Origin: Morinoia aosen
Lineage: Eukaryota; Arthropoda; Malacostraca; Amphipoda; Talitridae
Direction: 5' to 3'
Length of the DNA stretch: 64,000 nt
Assembly (NCBI GenBank): GCA_030386875.1
Contig: CM059573.1
Location: forward strand, 35,195,891-35,259,890
Part shown: positions 20,340 through 29,799 of the stretch, one piece after another
Position numbering within the stretch: position 1 is the stretch's first letter
Layout of the letters: each line of letters begins with the position of its first letter
Notes under the pieces: generated by a model
The model's input: the letters and a program-made list of their open reading frames with translations, nothing else
What the model was told of the DNA's origin: nothing
Database searches by the model: none
Position numbers and translations under genes: made by a program

Positions 20340-21120
20340 AAACAAACAATTTATAACAAACAATTTATTTATCACAGGTGATACAGTGATAGAATGTTTC
20401 TTAAGTCTAGTACAATGGTCAAATTTGAGTATAGCTACCTGTGGGCCCGAATAAGTTCAGTGACTTCTAGGGCATCCTACCATCAAGGTTAGTCTAAGGA
20501 GTACAATAATGTTTAACCTAATTCACTTAAGCTAGAGACGCATTAGACTGATCAATGAGATAATTAGCTCGAAATTAGATACTTCATTTTACAACATAGT
20601 TCATTTTGACTAGATTTAACAGTATATTCGACAAACTATTCAAGAACAGACTGAAGATCGGCGAAATTAACCAAAGCAAATTACATTATTAGGACCAGTT
20701 GTGTAGGGGACAAGGTTTGACTCTGTGATCTTACACGACTAGTTATCTGATAGGAAGTTAGACTCAAGATTTTTTTTAATACCTTATAAGAATTACTTTC
20801 ACGGATCTCCGCAGGTATTGAGTTCCAAGTTTTAGTTCCAACGAAGAGGATACTGTGTTGTGACCGAGCCTTTGAGTAATAAGGAAGCATGAATTTACTT
20901 CTATTTCGGGTTAAATGGTCGTGATGACCAGTTTGCTCAGTTAATAATTGTTTTAGGCTATTGTCGCCATCATTTGTTAATGTTTTGTGAATGAAATTGC
21001 AAATGGAGATTTTGTACAGATCCGAAAGCTTAAGTATTCGTAAATTTTGGAATGAGTTATTCGTGTGAGCATTATATTCTAGATTCTTTACCGCTCTAAT
21101 GGTTTTTTTTGCAGGGTAAA
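20340..21120 (-). mobile_element. 5'-truncated LINE fragment (reverse transcriptase C-terminus)
   Basis: On the minus strand 20890-20681 encodes the tail of a non-LTR reverse transcriptase (LPYYSKARSQHSILFVG then WNSIPAEIRESNSYKV), the usual C-terminal motif of Jockey/CR1-like elements. The 3' end at 20340-20375 is a TTTG-rich tract. It sits inside the minisatellite of the right foldback arm, which resumes at 21130, so it inserted there. About 780 bases remain. Confidence 0.65.
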
Positions 21121-21129
21121 AATTTTGTT

Positions 21130-21212
21130 GGTTTTATAATTTGGATCTGACTTGAGTTAATTTGAACTTGATTTGGATTATTTTGAACTCGACTTGGATT
21201 AGTTTGAAGTGA
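21130..21212. repeat. 21-bp minisatellite and terminus of right foldback arm
   Basis: Four or so units of the inverted 21-base repeat, ending GATTAGTTTGAAGTGAATAAAG, the inverse of TTCACTTCAAATTAATCC at the left end (8859-8880). Confidence 0.7.
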
Positions 21213-21474
21213 ATAAAGCGTAGTGAGCCCGGCTACCCGCATTTGAAAAATTCACGTGTTTTTAAACAAATTTAAAACGATTTCTGAAGATATTTTCGAT
21301 TTCATTGCAATCCTGAAGAACATGCAGTCACTGAGAATAAAAATCAGTATCTATGGTACCATCAGTGTAATTATAATCCAGTGCGCAGTTATTGACATGA
21401 AAGAATCTCGACTTGGTGAGGTTCAAATATCAGTAGTTATTGAGAAGATACTACTTTCGTTAATTAACTTGCTT

Positions 21475-22085
21475 TTGTGTTTCTTCTGAAATGGCGAACT
21501 GAATTTGGATATTGAGGTCCGGAATTAGTCTTGTTCTAATTAACTTCTCTGATGGACCTTGAAATTTCTTGTTCAAAAACCCTTCAAAATTTTTAAAAGT
21601 TTCCTTTTCCCCAGGGTCGTGATGATTGAGCTCGTCACAAAGCCAGTAAATAAACGATTTCTCCCTATGTATTTGGTCAGTATTATTTTGCTCCCAGTTT
21701 TTAAATTGAGTAAACATTTCTTTTAAAGTCAGCTGTTTTCCAGTGGACGAAGACGACTTGCTATAATCGGCAGTTTTGCCACTGCTGCAACCTAAACTGT
21801 CTTTGTTTGTTTTCAATACATAGACATTTAGTTTTTCTTATTGCTCGTTTTGTTTCTATTTTTCAATTCTTTTTCTTTGTTTGGTTTTTCTTCAGCTTCC
21901 AGGAATTGATCATTTTGTGTCGATTTTAGATGGCCCCATAAATATTTAGTTGAGTAAGTTTTCTGAGATGCACCAGCCGCTCCTCGTCGTATATTTGCTT
22001 CACAAATGGTGCACACTGCAATTTCTACACTCTTTACCGATATATAAAAGTAATCCCATACTGCTGACGCACTTCTTTTAGTCAT
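21475..22085 (-). pseudogene. hAT transposase N-terminus (BED zinc finger), partial
   Basis: Two minus-strand frames (22085-21828 and 21816-21475). The first starts MTKRSASAVWDYF and contains a BED finger (AVCTICEANIRRGAAG... LWGHLKS). The second resembles the following region (QLTLKEMF...NWEQNN, then GFLNKKFQGPSEK). Known: BED fingers bind DNA in hAT transposases and derived genes. The catalytic RNase H-like part and dimerisation domain are absent, and a stop separates the frames. A mariner-derived foldback element begins at 22090, a few bases upstream of the start codon. Confidence 0.6.
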
Positions 22086-22089
22086 TATT

Positions 22090-22831
22090 CCGGGTGTCCC
22101 ACAAAAATCTGCGCTTTGAATTAACAAATTTGATTAGCCATTTTTTTACAATGTAGTTAATTTTATTTTATTTTCGAATAATTTATGTCTTGAAAATCGT
22201 TCAATAATCACTTTACATTGATCGATTAATTGAAACGGATAGAAAAACTAATTATTCAAAGGAAAACTTTTTAAAACAATATTGAAATTCTTCCTTATTT
22301 TGAACTTTCCAAAAAAAACTAACGAACAAAAGTTTAAAAGAGTAACAAATCATTACCTTAAATAAAGTTTATATAAAAAAGTAATTTAGTATCCTTCGGC
22401 ATACCCTCCATTTCTCTCAAGGCAAGCATTACTTCTAGCCACTATAAAACGAAGAGTTTTACGGATCATTTCACCGTTTTATTTTAGTTCTCGAAACACT
22501 TTTTCAATTCGTTGTCGAAGAATTATTAATGATGGAGGTGATGTTTTGAAAACACGTTCCTTCATAGTAGGTATAGAGAATTAAAAAACAACACCAGCGC
22601 TGTTTTTAAAACTTTTCCTTTGAACAATTAGTTTTTCTGCCTCTATCAGTTAATCGATCACTGTAAAGTGGTTATTAAACGGTTTTTAAAAACTTGAATT
22701 ATTATTATATTAATAATTATTAAGGAAACAAGATTTACTACATTGTGAAAAAAAGACAATTCAAATATGGTTATTCAAAGCGGAGATAGAATCAATTAAA
22801 AAGTCGGGGATATTTTTTGTGGAACACCCGG
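22090..22831. mobile_element. Long-TIR foldback element, CCGGGTGTCCC family, copy 1
   Basis: 742 bases from CCGGGTGTCCCACAAAAAT to its inverse ending ACACCCGG, flanked by TATT on both sides. The outer roughly 200 bases of each end are inverted copies of each other. Copy 2 lies at 49034-49803. No intact frame. Confidence 0.72.
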
Positions 22832-22834
22832 TAT

Positions 22835-24165
22835 TCATAATTACTACGATTATAATTGTTTCTGTGTTAATTAATTCAACAAGCACTGCAACTGCAAGTC
22901 TACAAAACTTCAGTGACTTGACATAAATACACACCCAACCGCAACCGTAATTCAAAATGCATTGAGCTACTGTTGTGTCGTTACTTTCAACACAGCATGA
23001 GGTTAATGTAACTGCAGCTGCAAACTAGAGTATCGGCAGCTTCAACTACCGTATCTGAAGCCTTAACTTCAGGAGTAGGAGAAGGAAACTCTCAGTTAGG
23101 CACTTATCCATCTACTGCCCAAAGTACCTTCCGGCGGCATCTGCGGTCGGGACGCTTCCGACCCATCCGAACCCAAGCACGATAAGGACATCCTGTGAGT
23201 CTGCCATGCGAGGCCCACAACAATGATCTTCCGGGACTCGTAAACCTAGGCCTCCGGAACACTTACTTACAAAACCAGTGTCACACTATAACGATGCATA
23301 TTTTAATATATAACAGCTACTAACCGGCGTTGTGCATTACGTCATCGTGACACGTCTTGACACGGTCTGAACCCCGGCCCCGGCCTCGTCCAAATTTTCA
23401 ACCCCTGTCGGTCCAGAATGGCGACCTCACACGATTCACGATTCGTACAATTGAAAGTGTTGAAAGCATTGAAGAATTTATTTTTCGAATTATTGATGTT
23501 GTAAATTAAGTTGTAAATATCGTTTATCAAGACATGGAAAATATTTGTGAAACTTTTTTTTTCAACATGACCAAAAAGTTTCACATGGGTGACAAAAGTG
23601 TTTTAGTATTTCCTTGGAAGGGTTCTCATTTAAAGTGTATTTTATTGAAATTTTTGCAATTTTACAATGTGTGTAAATAACTACAAATGTGAAAGCTTTT
23701 TGGGTGATAAAGTGTGATCTCAACGCACAAATGTAAGTTCTGACTATTACATTATTTGAGAAAACTTCAATATTATTTCTTTAATTTTCTCATTTCATTA
23801 ATTGATTCAAGTTTTTTCAAATCATACAAATTTATTGATATAATAGCTCTTTGTTATTAGGGTTTCCACAACTATATTTATTGAAAGTATTGTTCAATTC
23901 ATATATGTATTGTACATATGTATTCTTAATTGTTGATGATAAGTGATATTAATATTTTTTTTGACTATTATTCTGTATATTTGTAATAGTGCTTCTATTT
24001 TTCTTTTTTATTGTCCAGATCAGCTGATTAACGATTTATTCATTGAAATACTGTGCAAATACTACACAAATGAAAAAAATTATTAGGCCATTAGCAAAAG
24101 TGTGAAGGAAAGAGGTATTTGTGAAGCGTATTTGTGGAAAGGAAAGAGGTATTTGTGTTCCAATT
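22835..24165. other. AT-rich intergenic sequence
   Basis: No supported gene. A short GC-rich piece at 23365-23425 (CCCCGGCCCCGG) resembles the block at 8690-8845. The rest is AT-rich without recognisable elements. Confidence 0.5.
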
Positions 24166-24167
24166 TT

Positions 24168-24430
24168 CGATGCCTAAGCATTGTTAATTTGATCGAAATA
24201 AACAATTGTTCTTCTATGCACTTTCGGTGGCAAATGAGTATTTAATGAGTTATAGCGGTAGGTTTAGTTTCATCTTTGATGACGAATGCGCTCGAGTAAA
24301 CAGCTACTCGTCGATTTTCGAATTTTTGTTGCTTGAATCATGGCAATAACATCGAAATAAAGTACTTTACTTCTATGAACTTTTTGCGGCAAATGAATAT
24401 TTTACGTGTTAAGGCGGTAGGTTTTATTTT
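24168..24430. repeat. Dispersed repeat, tandem here, third copy at window end
   Basis: Two diverged units of about 130-150 bases (around 24190-24300 and 24340-24430) share ATCGAAATAAA...CTTCTATG, GGCAAATGA and GGCGGTAGGTTT-like words. A further copy occupies about 63885-64000, including GATGGCGAATGCGCTCGA against GATGACGAATGCGCTCGA here. Confidence 0.6.
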
Positions 24431-24547
24431 TTGCGCGATTGAGCTGTCAATACGTTTAAGTACTTTGTAATTTATTAATTGCAGGCCCTGCGGAGCCTGA
24501 ACCAACTTCTAGGATCTTTTAGTTGATAACACAATAGAAATTATTGT

Positions 24548-24784
24548 GAGGAAATACTACTCTCATAAAATGTTTTTGGGAATTATTGAGAAATACTCTC
24601 GTAAATATTTTTTTGGGGGAAACAGGCTCGTAAAATGTTCTTTGGGAAAATTCTTCACTATTGTCAGGAAATACTACTCTCATAAAATGTTTTTGGGAAT
24701 TATTGAGAAATACTCTCGTAAAATATTTTTTTGGGGAAACAGGCTCGTAAAATGTTCTTTGGGAAAATACTTCACTTTAGGAAA
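24548..24784. repeat. 117-bp tandem duplication
   Basis: GAAATACTACTCTCATAAAATG starts at 24551 and again 117 bases later; both units run to TTTGGGAAAAT(T/A)CTTCACT. Each unit is itself built of related TAAAATGTT(T/C)TTTGGGAA blocks. Confidence 0.85.
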
Positions 24785-24811
24785 AGTCAAAAACCGTTAT
24801 CACTGGTATTG

Positions 24812-26158
24812 TTAGGAATCAATTCAGGATAGGCAATATATGGTTCAAAGATGCTGTACTTTATTTTGTGAGAGATGTTACATTGTTGGCGGCAATGATT
24901 GGAATTTGACGGTTAGGCCGGTGACGCAGGTGGTGGCGCGCCAAGCGGGGCTGCTTCGAGGGGAAAGGGGAAGGCGTTAGCAGAGAACCAATTGTGCTAC
25001 ACCAATGAACGCTTGCCTAGCGATCACGCGAGAAAGTGTGTCTGAGCACACACCAATGGGAGTCCCAGACGTCAGAACAAACAAGGATTTCGCCAATCAG
25101 GATGCAGATGCTGCCTCTGTACAATGGAATGATCTGGATCAATCTCGAAGCAAGGAAGCGAAACGCTTATAAGGAGGGTAGATGAAGCCTAGAGAGGGAT
25201 TTTTTGAACGCACGAGAGAGCACTGCGCACGAGGTCTGAGGGTGCACTAAACAGCAGGTCGGCTAGCGCCGGCTTGCCTTCTACCGAACTGCAATCTGAA
25301 GGTTGGAGTAAAATTAACAATTAGAAATACAAGAGGCAACGTTGGACGTCGGCAACCGTTGAAGCACCGTCTCACAAAAGAAACCTGATCGAAGTAAACC
25401 AGCCTCGCATCGGTGATCGTCATGTGTAAACACGTCGGAGATTCAACCGAGAGCATTCAAATATCTTTGCATCGGGGTAGAACTCACAGGCAACTTCAGC
25501 GTCAAGATTTGAAGACACTGAATTGCTAACGTTGCGAATATCTACAGTTAAGTTCGTTCACCAACAATGCGAAGATCAGCGCACAAAACTACAGTTAATT
25601 GGCGCACCAACGAAACTCTTAAGAAATTCCCGGCACCAGGGCAGCGGCGAATGCAAGTTGTAATGCCGGCAGCACGGAGAAGGAGCGGCAGCAGGTACCG
25701 CTGCAGCGCGTTGGCGAGACATCAGCCCAGGACAGAAGCAATTATAAGCAACGACGAAGGAGAGCAGCAGTGAACGATATCACATCGGCAGTGAATATCT
25801 ATCAGTGAATCACTTATTATTAAAAGGGCGAGTGTTTTATGGTTGTCAGAGCTCTTTAAGGTGGTGATAGAAGTTCAATTTCAAATGTAGAACAGCACCC
25901 AGAAAAGTGCTTGTCAGAGTATCGCGCAAATCATCTAAATTATAGGAAATCGGTTACCCGTGTTTATTTGGTCGAGGATCGAATTCACGTTGTGAGTCGT
26001 GCGGCACTTCACATAATTCTACTTCTTGTCACAAGTCCAGGTTAAATCGTGATATATTATTCTCGCAAATATTGTGTTTTGTGTTGCTTGTGGAACCTGC
26101 AATTTTGTGGATGCGTAAATTGTTGTCGGCGATGGAGTATTGGTAACTTGAATTCTCG
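24812..26158 (+). other. GC/CpG-richer promoter or LTR-like leader with splice donor
   Basis: Compositionally distinct from the flanks: CpG-rich, with a TATAAG box at about 25169 (GCTTATAAGGAGGG) and many short upstream frames. A donor-like TCG|GTAAGC lies at 26158 and an acceptor TCTGGTATGCAG at 26337-26348. It begins TGTTAGGAAT, like many LTRs, and GGTTGTCAGAGC at about 25840 vaguely resembles a primer-binding site. No second LTR copy is in the window, so a host promoter/5'UTR is as likely. Confidence 0.3.
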
Positions 26159-26360
26159 GTAAGCATCAGATTTATATCATGTCGTGTTTAAAGTCTTATG
26201 ACGGTAGATATGTGTGTGCCTTTCTTTAACGCAATTTTGCCCTTTCAAATCATTTCGTTCCAATGCCTTGTGTACTTTATCCACGTGTTACCTAAAATAA
26301 ATTCATGTAAATCTTCAAGTTCTTTTATTCTCCATGTCTGGTATGCAGGTGTACGCAAGC

Positions 26361-26480
26361 ATGAAGGACGATACTTTAAAATTTGCGGGGGTTGAGAGTC
26401 CCTCAGCGTCTGGGAAGGGGGTCCTAAGCCCACCCTCTTCTCGTATCGCAACATTATCACCCAAAAATAACGAGCTATAG
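26361..26480 (+). CDS. Short unrecognised ORF after a splice acceptor
   Basis: Thirteen bases after the candidate acceptor at 26348 an ATG opens 39 codons (MKDDTLKFAGVESPSASGKG...), Ser/Pro-rich, ending at TAG 26478-26480. Placement after an exon-like leader suggests real translation or the first coding segment of a gene whose later exons I cannot join. No domain recognised. A minus-strand frame (26315-26707) overlaps it and could instead be coding. Confidence 0.3.
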   Translation: MKDDTLKFAGVESPSASGKGVLSPPSSRIATLSPKNNEL

Positions 26481-27224
26481 CTGTATGTTAACTTTCGTCT
26501 TAGATGCCGGGAACGGGCTCGATGATTCGAGGGTTCGATGGCAGCGTCCATTGCAGTGTTTCCAGACGCCGTGCTCGATGAATTATTTCCCGCTTCAAAC
26601 ACTGGAGTTGCGGTAACTAATTTACCGCTATAACTTGTTAAATACTCATTTGCCCCCGAATGTGCATTAAAAAATTTGTTTATTTTGATGTAATTATGTT
26701 TAGGCACCGAAAATTGGAAAATCGATGATTGTCCTAGCCTTCAGATGTACATCAAAGCTAGCAGAAACACTACTCAGTGACTCACAAGATTGCCAGCATT
26801 CCTCCTTTTGGAACGTTTATGCTGTGTGGTTAGGGTTGCCTAAGCTAACTTATAATCTAATCTTTCCTTTCGGCATTATGGTAAGCATCAATGTTAGTGC
26901 CTGTTAGTGAATGACATGTATGGTACCATATCACATTTTGAACCACACATTCATTAAGGAAGTCAGCCACAATGAGTGGGCTATGACACCCAAGATACCC
27001 TTTCGTAATACTCATTTGCAAGTGACAAAACTTTGCTCACATTCAATAAATTATATTTGCATGAACATATTGCCCTTTACAGAACTTTTCAATGTAAAAA
27101 TTAAATTCTTGCAAATAGGGGGGACTGACATTCAGAAATCTACCCAAGAAATCCCAATGAGAGTCAGAAAACATATACTGATCTACAAGGAGCTCAACTT
27201 CTGCTCTTTCTATGAGGTTACTCA
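26481..27224. other. No supported gene
   Basis: AT-rich sequence with short frames lacking recognisable domains. A second GTAAGCATCA word at 26880 repeats the one at 26159. Confidence 0.45.
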
Positions 27225-27227
27225 GTC

Positions 27228-27396
27228 TAACTTTTTGCCAGGGCATGCATAATTTTCGCTGCCCAAGCAGTTCAATTACTTGGGCGGCGGAAAACATGCA
27301 TGCAGACTGCATGCATAATTTTCGCTGCCCAAGCAGTTCAATTACTTGGGCGGCGAAAAACATGCATGCAGACTGCAAAAATGTTAGACTGGGTAT
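27228..27396. mobile_element. Small MITE of the CCCAGTCTAAC family with two tandem hairpins
   Basis: Ends ACTCAGTCTAACTTTTTGC and GCAAAAATGTTAGACTGGG are inverted repeats. Inside are two 66-base units starting at 27243 and 27309. Each folds as CGCTGCCCAAG-loop-CTTGGGCGGCG framed by GCATGCAT/ATGCATGC palindromes. Relatives lie at 35645-35930 and 60459-61030. Confidence 0.72.
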
Positions 27397-27659
27397 CCAT
27401 GTACGAGTTCAAACAGTGAAGTGGATTGGCGCTTCAACAGACAAGGATGGTAACTTAAACGTTTTTAAATTTACTTATTTTATCATACCAGTATTCATAA
27501 TGAATACTGCTCGCATTATGTTCCAATGCTGTGCTTGCTTACTTTTAATGACTAATCAGTTTTGTGAGGGATTATCTGAATTAGTTGGTCTATCTTGTCA
27601 AAGAGACCAGAATAGTTCAAAATATTTAATTTCTAGAGATTTATGTTGTATTAATGTAA

Positions 27660-28970
27660 TAAAAAGAACCATATAATTTTTTCACTTCAATTCTTCCCAC
27701 CTTTTAAGATGCAGGTGTATTGAGACGCAGGTATATTGCAGCTTAACTTTTACTGTGACCTTCAATAAATCATGTTTTTATTTTCCTCTTCACTTTGAAA
27801 ATCACCAATCTACAGTAATACTACCATCTATCATACATTGTGCAACAAATGTGAAAAGGTATAATTATTTTTCAGTTATATCGAATGGACCTCATGTCAA
27901 TCCCTCATCTGTGTCAACTTGGGTATTGTTCGATTGTGCTGATATTTTGCACACCTTTCTTTATGGTATTTCTTAAGTTTTTTATATCCTGCTCATTATC
28001 ATTTCACGAATCAAAGCTGGATTGAACAGTTTCACCTCCCTATTAGGTATGTATATCTAGGTAGCATTTAGCTACTAGTAAGCTAGGTTAATATGTAAGA
28101 ATCCACACATTAACAGTTATAATGATGATATAAAAATAATGGTGACAAAAAAGTACTGGACTTATATACATATGTGTATCTAGAATATTATATAAACCTG
28201 AATGGTAAGTTGCCCTGTTAAAGGAGACCAAGTCAAATTTTTTTTAATTTGAACTTAATCTGAAGCTACACTCACAGTATTTTTATTTTGTTTGTTATAC
28301 ATACTGCATTTATAATTTTTTTTGTTCAAATGTAATAATTTTAATTCAAATTATAATTGAAATCATGAATTTTTTCAAGTCAGTAATGAATATATTTTCA
28401 CGCACATTGGATTTAGTATGACCTTAAGAAATTTTGAAACAAGCCCGCTAATATTCTTGAAGCAGTCATAATTTTTATATTTATTTCAGCTGTATATACA
28501 GTCACCTGTAATCCAGTATGTACCTCAGGTTTGTATAACTTGAACCTAATGTAATTAATAACTAAATTGGCTGCTAGTAAACATTAGCATTCGTGCCACA
28601 ATGAAGGATTTGGGCTGTCCTGAAACCCTCATTATCACCAAGATGTATCGTACTGACTATTAGTCGTGAGCAAAACCTGTCCCTCACTCTTTTATAATGG
28701 CAAGGACGCAGTTTCATTCAAGAACGAAATACTGGGAACTCGATTAGCTACATGTTTTAAATTTTATGTAAACTAGGTAACCGCGTTCTTATTTTTGCTT
28801 TCAATGAACCGAATTACTGTCGCCACAAAACGATCGTCTACCACTTCTGCCATCATCGCTGGCAGTAATTTTTTCAGTACTTTTCAATAGAATTATAGCT
28901 AGATAACTAATTTGAAATACATCATTATGCGCATTTTTCAGCTAAAATGATACATCTTGGGGGGACACGA
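27660..28970. other. No supported gene
   Basis: AT-rich intergenic or intronic DNA; no repeats or domains recognised. Confidence 0.4.
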
Positions 28971-28974
28971 TTTG

Positions 28975-29065
28975 TTTTCAGGTGAAACGGCATCAAACCG
29001 CATTTACACCTTTGCCCGACCACTGGTATACGTGCAACACAAAATTGGACTTCTACCCTACGATG
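28975..29065 (+). CDS. Candidate internal host exon
   Basis: A good acceptor (GATTTGTTTTCAG) precedes 91-93 bases with no stop in the frame reading ETASNRIYTFARPLVYVQHK, followed by GAG|GTGTGT as donor. Composition (mixed hydrophobic and charged, no low complexity) looks like a genuine protein. I do not recognise the family, and no neighbouring exon is joined with confidence. It may belong with the leader at 24.8-26.5 kb. Confidence 0.35.
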
Positions 29066-29286
29066 GCAAAGAGGTGTGTAATCATGGAATCATGGATTTT
29101 AGATAAAATTTGAATGCTGTATAGTTAATATTTTTAACCCAGTATCAGTTAATTATTGCGTCAATATTGAATTGATATTGAGGTGTTTCCTTAAACAATA
29201 CTTTGGCTCAATAATTAATTTCTAATATCACATCAATGTTGAGAAGTATTCAAAGACCAGAAATATATATAATTCTGATAACTATG

Positions 29287-29790
29287 TTATCTGATGTACA
29301 CACACATATAAGTGTGTAGGTCGTTGGGACGAGACGAAGGAACTGGCGGTGGTGCTGTGGCTGCTCCCGCCAGTGATGAGGTACAAGCAGCGCTTGGGAG
29401 ATTTTCGTCAAAGACGGGCGACTCTGCTGCTCGACTCTCTGTCGGGCACCTCTCCGTCGATTCTCTGTCGGTTTGCACTGGTGATGTTTTGGGAGTTGCG
29501 ATGCTTTCGTTGACGTCATACTGTTTCTCTGTCGGAGTTTTTGTAGTCATTGTGAGCGGCTTAGACTTTTAAACGAGTGATTTTACAGGCGAGAATTTTG
29601 GTGGTGTTTGCTTTCGTTTTGTGAACGGTTCAGATATATTCCCCTTTTTGGGGTTTGAGTTTTCATGCGGCGCAGTTGTGAGGGATGTTATTTCTCCAGA
29701 TAAAGCTGCTTTCCGAGTAGCTGAGCGAGTTTCGTAATGAGACGTTGTGAAGTAGTATTGCATGAGTGAATAAAGGTGAAAATAATTCAA
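29287..29790 (-). CDS. Unrecognised Ser/Thr/Pro-rich reading frames
   Basis: Two adjacent minus-strand frames (29790-29569, and 29550-29287 starting MTTKTPTEKQYDVNES) are hydrophilic, Ser/Thr/Pro/Lys-rich and in locally GC-richer DNA. They could be one first exon interrupted by a stop, or a retroelement gag N-terminus. No domain is visible; a competing plus-strand frame exists at 29312-29572. Confidence 0.25.
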
Positions 29791-29799
29791 AATTTTGTT

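Larger units (their letters stand above)
8846..21220. mobile_element. Palindromic foldback element, split by Gypsy and LINE insertions
   Basis: The left arm (8868-9535) is repeated in inverted order by 9750-10030, which continues after the Gypsy insertion at 20029-20336 and, after a LINE insertion, at 21130-21212. Matching landmarks: GGTCGATATGTAGATT/AATCTACATACCG around a 215-base loop, GGATGCATACTGCC with its inverse, AATGTGGTAAGTA with its inverse, and the 21-bp minisatellite at both outer ends. The structure (long inverted repeats with internal tandem repeats) resembles Drosophila FB foldback elements. The original element was about 1.5 kb, with no transposase frame. Sequence identity between arms is roughly 80-90% by eye. 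Confidence 0.75.

Noticed and set aside
26315-26707. 130-codon minus frame overlapping the short ORF
   Set aside because: Coding-like composition but no domain and no splice or promoter support; left undecided rather than called.
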